From: JBAPUB01 sp049282455 | GTDB lineage: Bacteria > Actinomycetota > Actinomycetes > JAHEKZ01 | Length of the DNA stretch: 19,626 bases | NCBI GenBank assembly: GCA_049282455.1 | Contig: JBAPUB010000147.1 | Coordinates: 1 to 19,626, forward strand | Direction: 5' to 3' | Shown here: one piece after another, positions 7,306 through 14,907 of the stretch | How positions within the stretch are numbered: position 1 is the first letter of the stretch | How the letters are laid out: every line of letters begins with the position of its first letter | Program-made: the position numbers and the translations under genes | Notes under the pieces: generated by a model | What the model was told of the DNA's origin: nothing | What the model saw: only the letters and a program-made list of their open reading frames with translations | Database searches by the model: none

Positions 7306-7740
7306 TCAGGCGGACTTGTCGTCAACGACGGCGGTCGCGCCGTCGATACGCACCACCGTGAGGTGAGTGCCAGGTTCGAACGCTCGCTCGGCGTGCAGAC
7401 TTCGCGCCGTCCAGTCCTCGCCGCCGATCTTCACCAGCCCGCTGTACCGGTCCACGCGCTGCAGCACCAGGGCTGCCTGGCCAGCAAGGGCGTGCACGTT
7501 GGTACGCGCCTGCGGGGTGTTTCTGAGCTGCCTCAGTGCCACGGGTCGGACGGCGAAGAGCATGAGGACCGAGACCACGCCTGCCACGAAGACCTGGGCC
7601 AACAGAGTGGCACCAAGGCCTGCTGCGACCGCACCCGCAACGGCCCCGACGGCCATCATGCCGAAGATCAGGTCGAGCGAGACGATCTCGAGGGCGGCAA
7701 GCGCCAGCGCGGCGACCACCCACCAAGCCCAATCCGGCAT
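7306..7740 (-). CDS. NfeD-like membrane protein (stomatin operon partner)
   Basis: A 144-residue short-form NfeD protein: an aromatic N-terminus (MPDWAWWVVAALALAALE), three or four hydrophobic segments through residue about 65 (FGMMAVGAVAGAVAAGL, AQVFVAGVVSVLMLFAVRPV), then a soluble C-terminal OB-fold domain (ALAGQAALVLQRVDRYSGLVKIGGEDWTARS) ending in GTHLTVVRIDGATAVV. The protease domain of long NfeD proteins is absent. NfeD-like proteins accompany SPFH genes and are thought to help microdomain assembly. The SPFH gene follows by 24 bp. The start ATG has no ribosome site but a TAGGAT box 6 nt before it, indicating a leaderless mRNA that separates this operon from the DadA-like gene 27 bp upstream. 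Confidence 0.9.
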   Translation of the reverse strand: MPDWAWWVVAALALAALEIVSLDLIFGMMAVGAVAGAVAAGLGATLLAQVFVAGVVSVLMLFAVRPVALRQLRNTPQARTNVHALAGQAALVLQRVDRYSGLVKIGGEDWTARSLHAERAFEPGTHLTVVRIDGATAVVDDKSA

Positions 7741-7746
7741 GGGGCG

Positions 7747-7752
7747 ATCCTA
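7747..7752 (-). promoter_or_regulatory. -10 box of a leaderless nfeD-like transcript
   Basis: On the minus strand TAGGAT, then the 6 nt CGCCCC, then ATG at 7740. No Shine-Dalgarno sequence is present. It lies in the 27-bp gap after the DadA-like stop codon, so the NfeD-SPFH unit has its own promoter. Confidence 0.6.
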
Positions 7753-7767
7753 AGCGTGCGGAGCGGA

Positions 7768-9042
7768 TCAGGTCCGGAGCGGGTCGAGTGGGCGCAAGGC
7801 TGCCGGCACCGCTCCTGACGCAATGCCTCGGGCGGCGAGCTTGGCCGTGACCGGCCCGAGCACCATGCCTTCCATGGCGTGACCGCCGATGCACCATACG
7901 CGTGGTGACCTCGTCGGTCCCGCCAGGGGCAAGCCGTCGCCGCTGACCGGGCGTGGACCGACCCACTCGTCGCGTCGGTCGTCCAGGTCGACGCCGGTGA
8001 GCATCGGACGTGCCGCCTCGACGATGGCGCGGACCCGTCGGGGGTCGACCGGGTCGGACGGCCGGCGGAACTCCATGGTCCCGGCGAGCCGCAGCCGTCC
8101 GCGCAGCGGCGTGCATGCCACGTGCTGACCAGGTAGGTAGACCGGATCGACGACGGGCACCGACAGCGTCGCGCTGAAGCTGTAGCCGCGACCCGCTCGA
8201 ACCGGGACCTTGACCCCGAACCTCCCAGCCAAGGAGCTCAGCCACGCCCCGGTACACAGCACTGCGGTGTCGTAGCTCTCGACGACGGGATGACCTTCGC
8301 GACGGACCAGCACGTCGATCGTCTCACCGCTGTCGCGCAGGGACACGACCTCCGAGCCCACGCGCAGCACCCCTCCTCGTGCCACGACGGCGTCGGCGAG
8401 GGCCGGCACGTACTCGGTGGGGTCGAGGAATCGCTGACCGAGCAGGGCCACCGCACCGCGAACGTTCGACGAGACTGCGGGACTGGCCGCCCGCGCGCCA
8501 GCACCGTCGAGGACCTCGAAGTCGACGGTGGCCCCGAACGACCGCAGGTGCTCCAGGTGCCGAGCAAAGTCGTCACGCTCGGTGAGTGACGCGAAACAGG
8601 CCAGGTGTCGTCGCGAGCGCGTCGTGGTCGCCCTCACCCCGCCTTCCTCGAGTGCGTCGTAGGCGTCCAAGGCTGCGGTGCTCAGCGGTACAAGCGCTCT
8701 CATCGACTGGGTCCAGTGCGCCGCCGTGCAGTGCCTTGCGAAGTGCAGTAGGAACCGGTACAGGGACGGGTCAGGGCGCATCGGTACGAAGAACGAGGAC
8801 GACGGGCTCAACAGCCCGCGCACTCCCTGCCGAAGAACCTCGGGGGAGGGCAGAGGTGCTGCTTCTCCGGACATCAGCCAACCGGCGTTCCCCCAGGAAG
8901 CCCCGGCGGCAACCCCGGTGCGCTCCAGGACGGTGACCTGGAGGCCCTGTTCTTGCAGGAACCAGGCGGTTGCAAGCCCGACGATGCCCGCGCCCACCAC
9001 GGCTACGTGGCGCTTGGGCTGCTCGCCTTGGACGTTGCTCAT
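7768..9042 (-). CDS. FAD-dependent amino-acid oxidoreductase, DadA/DAO type
   Basis: A 424-residue flavoprotein. An ADP-binding fold opens it (HVAVVGAGIVGLATAWFLQ, GxGxxG at 17-22, then VTVLER with the ribose-binding acid), followed by GASWGNAGWLMSGEAAPLPSP, typical of D-amino-acid dehydrogenase small subunits, and a C-terminal FAD closure WVGPRPVSGDGLPLAGP, RVWCIGGHAMEGMVLGP. The fold oxidises amines or amino acids (D-amino acids, proline derivatives, glycine-like substrates); the exact substrate cannot be read. Electrons go to the respiratory chain if a true dehydrogenase, or to oxygen if an oxidase. The open frame extends 39 codons further upstream, but the start at 9042 is chosen because a TACGGT box lies 7 nt before it, the dinucleotide motif begins soon after, and that box would otherwise be inside the gene. 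No racemase or second subunit is adjacent. Confidence 0.85.
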   Translation of the reverse strand: MSNVQGEQPKRHVAVVGAGIVGLATAWFLQEQGLQVTVLERTGVAAGASWGNAGWLMSGEAAPLPSPEVLRQGVRGLLSPSSSFFVPMRPDPSLYRFLLHFARHCTAAHWTQSMRALVPLSTAALDAYDALEEGGVRATTTRSRRHLACFASLTERDDFARHLEHLRSFGATVDFEVLDGAGARAASPAVSSNVRGAVALLGQRFLDPTEYVPALADAVVARGGVLRVGSEVVSLRDSGETIDVLVRREGHPVVESYDTAVLCTGAWLSSLAGRFGVKVPVRAGRGYSFSATLSVPVVDPVYLPGQHVACTPLRGRLRLAGTMEFRRPSDPVDPRRVRAIVEAARPMLTGVDLDDRRDEWVGPRPVSGDGLPLAGPTRSPRVWCIGGHAMEGMVLGPVTAKLAARGIASGAVPAALRPLDPLRT

Positions 9043-9049
9043 GCGCCGC

Positions 9050-9055
9050 ACCGTA
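9050..9055 (-). promoter_or_regulatory. -10 box of a leaderless DadA-like transcript
   Basis: On the minus strand TACGGT, then the 7 nt GCGGCGC, then ATG at 9042; no ribosome site in that spacer. No clear -35. It lies in the 134-bp gap shared with the divergent VOC-fold gene. Confidence 0.6.
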
Positions 9056-9176
9056 CCCGCTGTCCTCGGTAGCGCCGCCCCTCCGCAACTCAGGGTCTTG
9101 GTCCTCTGTTCGCCGGCGTCGCAACCGCGCACGGTGGAAGTACTCAGCGTGGACGACATTCCTCGAGGAGGGCGCC

Positions 9177-9551
9177 ATGTCCAAGATCGTGCACTTCGAG
9201 ATTCCGGCCGATGACCTGCAACGGGCCGCGGCCTTCTACGCCGAAGTCCTGGACTGGGAGGTGTCGCCGTTCGGCGAGCAGCCTTACTGGCTCGTACGTG
9301 CTGGTGAGCCGGCGGAGCTCGGCGCCGACGGCGCGTTGATCGGTCGGGCCGACCTGCACCAGCACCCGATCTTGATTGCCGCTGTCACGGACCTCGATGA
9401 CGCTCTGCGTCGGGTGCAAGCCGCAGGTGGCCAGGTCGTCCAGGGCAAGCTCCCGGTCCCGGCGACGGGCTGGTCGGCCTACTTCGTCGACTCCGAGGGC
9501 AACACCGTCGGTCTGTTCCAGACCGACCTCAACGCTCCCTTCCCAACCTGA
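9177..9551 (+). CDS. VOC-fold (glyoxalase/bleomycin-resistance-like) protein
   Basis: A 124-residue protein with two beta-alpha-beta-beta-beta halves. The first starts VHFEIPADDLQRAAAFYAEVLDWEV, with the metal-site histidine position and the FY-x-x-VLxW signature. The second starts HQHPILIAAVTDLDDALRRVQAAGGQVVQGKLPVP and ends AYFVDSEGNTVGLFQTD, with D-x-EGN before the last strand. VOC members are metal-dependent isomerases, dioxygenases or drug-binding proteins; this subtype has no assigned reaction. GAGGAGGG precedes the ATG by 5 nt; upstream in-frame codons lack similarity, so this start is preferred. A methyltransferase gene follows after 24 bp with its own strong ribosome site, so the two form an operon, divergent from the DadA-like gene. 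Confidence 0.85.
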   Translation: MSKIVHFEIPADDLQRAAAFYAEVLDWEVSPFGEQPYWLVRAGEPAELGADGALIGRADLHQHPILIAAVTDLDDALRRVQAAGGQVVQGKLPVPATGWSAYFVDSEGNTVGLFQTDLNAPFPT

Positions 9552-9575
9552 TCATCCGCCGGAGAGGAGGCCGTC

Positions 9576-10355
9576 GTGACCTCCAAGACCAGCCAGGGGG
9601 ACAGCCAGTTCTTCGACATGCAGGCTGCGATCGGGGTGACCAAACACACTGGTGGACTCGCCGCCACTCGAGAGCTCCTGTCTCTGTGCCACATAGGTGA
9701 CGCTCGGGAGGTCTTGGAGGTCGGATGCGGGATCGGTGTGGGCCCGGTGCATGTTGCCAAGACGTTCGGCTGTCATGTCGTCGGAGTCGATCTGTCGCCT
9801 CGCATGATCGATTGGTCCCGAAGACGGGCGCGTCGAGAACGGGTCACTGGGCTCGTCGAGCTGAGGACGGCGGACGTGCTCGACCTGCCGTTCGACGACG
9901 ACCGGTTCGACGTCGTCTATTGCGAGTCCGTCCTTGCCTTCGTGGAGGACAAGGTGCGAGCGATCCGCGAGTGTGTGCGGGTCACCAAACCAGGTGGCTA
10001 CGTGGGTCTGAACGAAGGTCTCTGGCTGAAGGAGCCACCGGCTGAGATGGTCGATCGCGTGAAAGCTGCCATCGGCCCGTCCATTCCTTCTGAGGAGGAG
10101 TGGCGAGACCTGTGGGAGACCTCGGGTCTCGATGATCGCCTCGTACGGATTCGGCAGGTCGATTCGCGCGCCGAGGTCAAGTCCCGGGTTCGCTGGATTG
10201 GAGCGCGGTCGTTGATCGGCGCCTGGGGGCGTGCGCTCGCTCTGTCTCTGCGGAGTCCGGCGATGAGGCGGACCATGAGGCAGCAGCTCGACGTTCCGCT
10301 GGACGTGTTCGAGTACGCCGGGTACGGACTCTTCGTCGGCAAGAAGGCCGCCTAG
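9576..10355 (+). CDS. Class I SAM-dependent methyltransferase
   Basis: A 259-residue methyltransferase. Motif I VLEVGCGIGVGP (47-58) binds S-adenosylmethionine, VVGVDLSPRMI supplies the ribose-binding Asp72, and ADVLDLPFDDDRFDVVYCESVLAFV gives motifs II and III, followed by RECVRVTKPGGYVGLNEG (motif post-III). This is the UbiE/small-molecule methyltransferase layout (about 250 residues is usual). The C-terminal third (IGARSLIGAWGRALALSLRSPAMRRTMRQ) is amphipathic and may touch the membrane or a lipid substrate; that is inference. The start is GTG, preceded by GGAGAGGAGG at a good distance. It is cotranscribed with the VOC-fold gene 24 bp upstream. Acceptor substrate unknown. Confidence 0.85.
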   Translation: MTSKTSQGDSQFFDMQAAIGVTKHTGGLAATRELLSLCHIGDAREVLEVGCGIGVGPVHVAKTFGCHVVGVDLSPRMIDWSRRRARRERVTGLVELRTADVLDLPFDDDRFDVVYCESVLAFVEDKVRAIRECVRVTKPGGYVGLNEGLWLKEPPAEMVDRVKAAIGPSIPSEEEWRDLWETSGLDDRLVRIRQVDSRAEVKSRVRWIGARSLIGAWGRALALSLRSPAMRRTMRQQLDVPLDVFEYAGYGLFVGKKAA

Positions 10356-10376
10356 TATGCGCCCGTCTGAGTACGC

Positions 10377-10388
10377 GGCCGATCGGCC
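10377..10388. other. 12-bp perfect palindrome between convergent genes
   Basis: GGCCGATCGGCC lies in the 44-bp gap where the methyltransferase gene and the SMP-30-like gene converge. It could fold as a 4-bp stem with a GATC loop. No T-run follows, so I do not call it an intrinsic terminator. Confidence 0.3.
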
Positions 10389-10399
10389 TTCGACGACGG

Positions 10400-11317
10400 T
10401 CAGCCGCGGTACCGAGTCGCCGGGAGGCCGGACACTCCTGGGGTCAGGTGGAAGATGTTGCCGGCCAGGGGCTCGACGGCCCGCGCCACTTCATCGAGTC
10501 CCTGGTGAGCCGTTGTGACGTACAGGTCGCTGAGGTCGTCACCCCCGAATCCGGGACACGTGACCTGGGAGGCGGGAACGGGCACGCGGTCCAGCAGGGT
10601 CCCATCGGGGGCGTAACGCCTCAGCTCTGAGCCTCCCCAGACAGCGAGCCAGATGGCGCCCTCGGCGTCGACGACCAAACCGTCTGGGATGCCCTCGTCC
10701 TCGGTCAGCACAGCAAGATCTCGCACCCGGACCGCCGACCCGGAGTCCACGTCGTAGTCGTAAGTTCGCACGGCCGTCGAGGTGGCTGACCCGAAGTAGG
10801 TCTCGCCGGAGTCGACGTAGTACATCGTGGTTCCGTCCGGGCTCCACCCGACGCCGTTGGACTCGGTGACCGAGTCGACCAGTATCCGGACCTCTCCGTC
10901 GGGGCTGAAGGAGTAGAGCGCGCCTCCCCCCGGCCGTGTCGCAGCTGTCGAAGTCCCGCCGACGAATCGACCGCCGGGGTCCACCGCACCGTCGTTGAAC
11001 AACGCATCGTCCGCGCCCGGGGTATGGATGACCCCGTCGAGGGCACCCGAATTGTCGAGCAGCTGCACCTGACGGTCTGCTCCGATGAGGAGTCCACCGC
11101 CTTCACGAAGTGCCACGCAGCCGACTGATCCGTCGACCTGCTTCACGAGCGTGTCTGTACCGCTGTCAGGGGAGTATCGACGGAGCTGACCTCTGGGAAT
11201 GTCCACCCAGACCAGCGCGCGATCGCGGTCGTCCCAGACTGGTCTTTCGCCAAGCTCGGCACGTGCGTCGACTGCGACGTCGCAGGTCGGGTTCACTGGT
11301 TTCCACGGGAATACCAC
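10400..11317 (-). CDS. SMP-30/gluconolactonase/LRE-family lactonase
   Basis: A 305-residue six-bladed propeller of the SMP-30 family, which hydrolyses sugar lactones such as gluconolactone using a single divalent metal. The metal and catalytic residues sit in their usual contexts: Glu24 in ELGERPVWD, Asn108-Asp109 in ALFNDGAVDPGGRFVGGT, Asn154 in TESNGVGWSPDG, and Asp212 in GIPDGLVVDAEGAIWLAVW. The C-terminus has the family's CPGFGGDDLSDLYVTTA. No signal peptide is present. The start is GTG at 11317, 4-6 nt after a modest site GGAGAG; a second GTG eight codons on is a possible alternative. It diverges from the secreted phosphoesterase gene. Its natural substrate is not evident because no sugar dehydrogenase or sugar-acid dehydratase is nearby. 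Confidence 0.88.
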   Translation of the reverse strand: MVFPWKPVNPTCDVAVDARAELGERPVWDDRDRALVWVDIPRGQLRRYSPDSGTDTLVKQVDGSVGCVALREGGGLLIGADRQVQLLDNSGALDGVIHTPGADDALFNDGAVDPGGRFVGGTSTAATRPGGGALYSFSPDGEVRILVDSVTESNGVGWSPDGTTMYYVDSGETYFGSATSTAVRTYDYDVDSGSAVRVRDLAVLTEDEGIPDGLVVDAEGAIWLAVWGGSELRRYAPDGTLLDRVPVPASQVTCPGFGGDDLSDLYVTTAHQGLDEVARAVEPLAGNIFHLTPGVSGLPATRYRG

Positions 11318-11433
11318 GACCGCTCTCCGTTTCGCGAGACGTCACCCGAGGACGTCAGTGCATCTCAGCCAGAGCAGTTGTATCAGCGGCAGGTGAGCCC
11401 GACGGAGACAGATCGGACATTTCGTCACTCCCC

Positions 11434-11461
11434 TTGTCGACGAGGTCCTTCTGAGTACAGT
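11434..11461 (+). promoter_or_regulatory. Predicted sigma-70-type promoter of the phosphoesterase gene
   Basis: TTGTCG (11434-11439), a 16-nt spacer, then TACAGT (11456-11461). This predicts a start near 11468 and a leader of about 65 nt that contains the ribosome site. The leader also has a 6-bp inverted repeat, CGGCGG and CCGCCG (about 11479-11502). Confidence 0.5.
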
Positions 11462-11534
11462 CACGTCGAAGGCATCGTCGGCGGCAGCATTCTCTTCCGC
11501 CGCATGCAGACCCTTTGCCCAGGAGGCCGGTCGC

Positions 11535-12533
11535 ATGTCACGTCGAACTGTTGTCACCCTCGCGGCTGCTGCACTAGCCGCGTCACTGATCCCGTTGGGC
11601 GCTGGCTCTGCAGGGGCGACCGACCCCACGCCCGTAGCTGTCCCGCCACTCGACAATGTCTTCGTGATCGTGGGGGAGAACACAAGTCTGTCTCAGCTGG
11701 ATGCCAAGGACGCCCCGTACGAGCTCGGGACGGTCAGAACCCACTCAGCCTGGTTCAGTGACTACTGGGGCATCTCCCACTACTCAACCTCCAACTACGT
11801 GGCCATGACCAGCGGGCAGTTCCTGCCCTGTCACCAGGCCGACGAGAAGCCGGCAACCTGCAATCAGGATGTCCCGAACCTCTTCGGCGAACTGACTTCT
11901 GCGCGAATCTCGTGGAAGGCGTGGAACGAGTCGATGCCCGGTGGGTGCTACCTGGTCAACAGCGGAGAGAACCGCTTCGGCAACTCCTACCGGGTCAAGC
12001 ACAACCCTGCCGCGTACTACGAGGACATCGTGGGACCTGACTTCTCCGGCACCCGTGGCAACACCTTCTGCCGGAACCATGTCGTGAGCATGGGCGGGAC
12101 GACGCCCAACGACAAGTCACGTTTCGAGACGGACCTGGCCACCGGCTCGGTGCCCCGTTTCAACTACGTGGTGCCGAACATGTGCGAGGACGGGCACGAC
12201 AACTGCAAGCCGACAGGCAACCCGATCCTTCAGTTCGACAGCTTCCTTGCGCGCGAGATCCCGAAGATCGAGGCCTCGCCTGCGTGGACGACGAACAGCG
12301 TCATCGTCGTCGTGTACGACGAGGGCCAAGACGGTGGACCGGGCAAGGCCGTCAAGTTCGCCGGCGGGAACGTTCCGTTCGCCGTCATTGGCAAGACCCT
12401 GGTCGACAACGGCACCTATGGCCAGACGATGAACCACTACAACCTCCTTCGCACCCTGGAGGAAGGATTCGGCTTGCCGTCGCACGCTGGCGCTGCTGCC
12501 GATGTTCCCAACCTGGGGGACATCTGGAACTGA
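11535..12533 (+). CDS. Secreted phosphoesterase (acid phosphatase/phospholipase C family)
   Basis: A 332-residue secreted hydrolase of the phosphoesterase family (alkaline-phosphatase-like superfamily). The signal peptide is RR plus TVVTLAAAALAASLIPLGAG, with a likely cut after AGA (residue about 28). Then come the metal-site start FVIVGENTSLSQL, HYSTSNYVAMTSGQFLPC, VPNLFGELTSARISWKAWNESMPGGC, RFNYVVPNMCEDGHDNC, VIVVVYDEGQDGG, and NHYNLLRTLEEGFGLP. This order of GEN, Y-x-A-M-T-SG, PN-x-x-DGHD, VYDEG and NHY is the pattern of PF04185 acid phosphatases of the AcpA kind. Several cysteines suggest disulfides outside the cell. It probably releases phosphate from organic esters; lipids are an alternative substrate. 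An AGGAGG site precedes the ATG. It stands alone, with a promoter upstream and a hairpin downstream. Confidence 0.88.
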   Translation: MSRRTVVTLAAAALAASLIPLGAGSAGATDPTPVAVPPLDNVFVIVGENTSLSQLDAKDAPYELGTVRTHSAWFSDYWGISHYSTSNYVAMTSGQFLPCHQADEKPATCNQDVPNLFGELTSARISWKAWNESMPGGCYLVNSGENRFGNSYRVKHNPAAYYEDIVGPDFSGTRGNTFCRNHVVSMGGTTPNDKSRFETDLATGSVPRFNYVVPNMCEDGHDNCKPTGNPILQFDSFLAREIPKIEASPAWTTNSVIVVVYDEGQDGGPGKAVKFAGGNVPFAVIGKTLVDNGTYGQTMNHYNLLRTLEEGFGLPSHAGAAADVPNLGDIWN

Positions 12534-12541
12534 CGCCGGAC

Positions 12542-12566
12542 GCCGGCAGCACAGCAGGATGCCGGT
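12542..12566 (+). terminator. Hairpin after the phosphoesterase gene, possible terminator
   Basis: GCCGGCA (12542-12548) pairs with TGCCGGT (12560-12566) over an 11-nt loop, with a closing G-U pair, 9 nt after the stop codon. There is no U-tract, so it would be at best a tract-less GC terminator. Confidence 0.3.
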
Positions 12567-12636
12567 CGGCAAGGGGAGTCACGCGCACTCGGGTGACAGG
12601 CCTCGGGTTCGACCGGCGCCCATGACTGCCCGGTCC

Positions 12637-12642
12637 TACCCT
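12637..12642 (+). promoter_or_regulatory. -10 box of a leaderless transcript (fused MFS/spermidine synthase-like gene)
   Basis: TACCCT, then the 6 nt CTCTGA, then GTG at 12649. No ribosome site is present; the CTCTGA spacer has no purine run. It supports a leaderless mRNA starting on the GTG. Confidence 0.6.
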
Positions 12643-12648
12643 CTCTGA

Positions 12649-14871
12649 GTGCGCTACGTCCCCGCAGCATTCGCGGTCACCATCGGCTGGGGTGCCGCGC
12701 TGCTCTTCTCTTGCGAGCCGATGCTGACGAAGCTCGTCCTGCCCGAATACGGGGGCACACCAGCCGTGTGGGCGACGGCCGCCTTTCTCTTCCAGCTCCT
12801 GCTCCTCGTGGGCTACGTGATGGTGCACGCGACAGTCCGGTGGCTGGGGAGGCGTCAGGTCCTTCTGCAGGTGGCGGCCGTTCTGCTCCCGCTGGTCGTC
12901 CTTCCGCTGGCTCTTCCCTCAGACGCTGTTCCGGCAGCCGACGCAAACCCTGTCTGGTGGCTGATCCGTACTCTGCTGCTCGCCGTGGGGCTGCCCTTCG
13001 TGGCACTCGCCGCCACCAGTCCTGCACTCCAGGTCTGGTACTCGTGGACAGGCCGAGCGGATGGGCATGACCCCTACGTGCTCTACGCGGCCAGCAACGC
13101 CGGCAGCTTGATCGGGCTGCTGTCCTACCCGTTCCTCGTGGAGTGGTCTCTCACGCTGTCTCAGCAGACGACGCTGTGGTCGATCGGGTACGTCGGGTAC
13201 GCGCTGATGATCGTGGGCTGCGCCACGTTGGTCCTCAGATCCCGCACGGCTGAGCCGCTGGCGTCGGCGGCGAGGCGACCCCCGGCTGAGTCCCCAACGA
13301 CCCTGGCCGTTCCCCCGACGGTCTCCGGCGACCGCGTGGGGGCAGATCGTCGGCTCCGTTGGCTCTTCTGGGCGTTCCTGCCGGCCGGAGTCTCACTCGG
13401 TGTGACCACGTACCTGACGACCGACGTGGCCGCCATCCCCTTGCTGTGGGTGCTGCCGCTCGCCTTGTACCTCGTCACGTTCATCGTCGCGTTCGGGCGT
13501 CGCAGTCGGACGGTTCCCACCTGGCCGGTGGTCGGCGCCACCGCGCTCGCGCTGGCGTTGCTGTTGTTCCAGGGACCACTGATCCAGCCCCCGGTACCGG
13601 TCGGTGTCGTGCTCGGCCTCGCGCTGGTCTTCCTGACCGGTCTGGCGGGGCACTTTCGACTGGCCGCTGATCGCCCAGAGGTGAGGCACCTCACGGGGTT
13701 CTACGTCGTCGTCTCGTTGGGTGGGCTCATGGGAGGCGTGCTCAACGGCATCGTCGCGCCCCTGCTCTTCAACGGGCCCTGGGAGTACCCGCTCCAGCTG
13801 GCATTGATTCCCCTGCTTGCCTGGGGTCTGAGCTTCCCGAGACCAAGGGCGTCAGTTGTTGGCGGCCTCGGGAGGCTCACGTGGGTTGCTGAGCTTCTCG
13901 TCGTGGTGACGGTGTTGGCGCTGGGCGTCCGGTTCGGGATCGTCGCGTTGTGGCTCTTCGTCACCGTGTCGGTGTTTCTGGTGGCCCTCATGGTTGTCCG
14001 ACTGCTGGCGATCGTCTCCGAACGCTGGCTGGCGCTGGCGGCCATGGGTCTGGCTGCCGTACTTGCCTTTGCGCCGCTGATGGCCCTGGGTGACACGGTC
14101 CGTGAACGGACGTTCTTCGGCTCCTACCGGGTCGCTGTCGAAGGCGAGCGCCACACGCTCTTCCACGGTACGACGATCCACGGGGTACAGCCATGGCCCC
14201 AGGGTCAGCCTGAGCTGGTGCCGACCACGTACTACACCCGCAGCGGCCCGCTCGGCGACGTCATGGCTCTCACGGGGCCGCCTGGAGGTCGATCCTTCGG
14301 GTTCATCGGGCTGGGTGTCGGGACCGTGTTGACCTATGTCGCGGCCGGTGACCGGGCCGACGTCGTCGAGATCGACCCCGCCATGGTGGCGTTGGCGAGC
14401 AACGAGCGGCTCTTCACCTACCTGTCGAGCGCGAAAGGGGACGTCGATGTTCACGTCGGTGACGGCCGGATTGTGCTGAAGGAGCAGCTGGCCGGTGCGT
14501 CCTACGACGTGCTGGTCGTCGACGCCTTCAGCTCAGACGCCATCCCCGTGCACCTCCTGACCCGAGAGGCCCTCGATCTGTACCTGTCCCGCACCGCGAA
14601 TGACGGCATGGTCGCCCTCCACCTGACCAACCAACATCTCGATCTCGTCCCGGTCGCAGCGGAGCTCGCGCACGATGCTGGCGCGTTTGCGGCTGTTCGA
14701 GTCGACTCCCGCGCATCCGATCCCGGCGCAGCTCCCTCGACGTGGGTGGTCGTCTCCAAGAGCCCCGGCCCGGTCGACCGGCTGGTTGCGTCGGGATGGA
14801 GCTCACTGGAAGGAACGCGCGGACCCCTGTGGACCGATGACTACTCGTCGGTGGCCCGTGTCCTGAGGTAG
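12649..14871 (+). CDS. Fused multi-spanning membrane protein with spermidine-synthase-like C-terminal domain
   Basis: A 740-residue two-part protein. Residues 1 to about 490 hold numerous hydrophobic helices, first WGAALLFSCEPMLTKLVLPEYGGTPAVW, then a typical YAASNAGSLIGLLSYP loop; a cytoplasmic-looking charged linker sits near 198-226 (AARRPPAESPTT). From about 551 a Rossmann methyltransferase-like domain starts: GFIGLGVGTVLTYV (cofactor loop), ADVVEIDPAMV (acid near 575), VHVGDGRIVL, then VLVVDAFSSDAIPVHLLTREAL. This is the spermidine-synthase fold with the gate-keeping DAFSSDAIP segment of the fused-MFS group. The family's natural reaction is unproven; it may aminopropylate or modify a substrate that its membrane half moves. 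It is not evidence for cytosolic polyamine synthesis. The GTG start follows a leaderless promoter. It is monocistronic and converges with the aldolase-like gene. Confidence 0.88.
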   Translation: MRYVPAAFAVTIGWGAALLFSCEPMLTKLVLPEYGGTPAVWATAAFLFQLLLLVGYVMVHATVRWLGRRQVLLQVAAVLLPLVVLPLALPSDAVPAADANPVWWLIRTLLLAVGLPFVALAATSPALQVWYSWTGRADGHDPYVLYAASNAGSLIGLLSYPFLVEWSLTLSQQTTLWSIGYVGYALMIVGCATLVLRSRTAEPLASAARRPPAESPTTLAVPPTVSGDRVGADRRLRWLFWAFLPAGVSLGVTTYLTTDVAAIPLLWVLPLALYLVTFIVAFGRRSRTVPTWPVVGATALALALLLFQGPLIQPPVPVGVVLGLALVFLTGLAGHFRLAADRPEVRHLTGFYVVVSLGGLMGGVLNGIVAPLLFNGPWEYPLQLALIPLLAWGLSFPRPRASVVGGLGRLTWVAELLVVVTVLALGVRFGIVALWLFVTVSVFLVALMVVRLLAIVSERWLALAAMGLAAVLAFAPLMALGDTVRERTFFGSYRVAVEGERHTLFHGTTIHGVQPWPQGQPELVPTTYYTRSGPLGDVMALTGPPGGRSFGFIGLGVGTVLTYVAAGDRADVVEIDPAMVALASNERLFTYLSSAKGDVDVHVGDGRIVLKEQLAGASYDVLVVDAFSSDAIPVHLLTREALDLYLSRTANDGMVALHLTNQHLDLVPVAAELAHDAGAFAAVRVDSRASDPGAAPSTWVVVSKSPGPVDRLVASGWSSLEGTRGPLWTDDYSSVARVLR

Positions 14872-14890
14872 TCGGAGCCAGGTGTCATTC

Positions 14891-14902
14891 GCGCGGCCGC
14901 GC
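14891..14902. other. 12-bp GC palindrome between convergent genes
   Basis: GCGCGGCCGCGC in the 36-bp gap between the fused spermidine-synthase-like gene and the aldolase-like gene. It may form a short GC hairpin on both strands. There is no T-run, so terminator function is only a possibility. Confidence 0.3.
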
Positions 14903-14907
14903 CGGAC

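Noticed and set aside
6550..7818. A 422-codon plus-strand frame
   Set aside because: It is antisense to the SPFH and NfeD genes and rich in Asp/His/Arg; both opposite genes are certain.
11378..11761. A 127-codon plus-strand frame overlapping the phosphoesterase start
   Set aside because: It crosses the predicted promoter and the signal-peptide region in another frame and has no similarity I recognise.
12606..12612. GGTTCGA, resembling a tRNA T-arm
   Set aside because: No acceptor stem, D-arm or anticodon arm can be paired around it, and it lies in a promoter gap.
13852..14454. A 200-codon minus-strand frame
   Set aside because: It is antisense to the spermidine-synthase-like gene, with low-complexity Arg/His/Pro composition.
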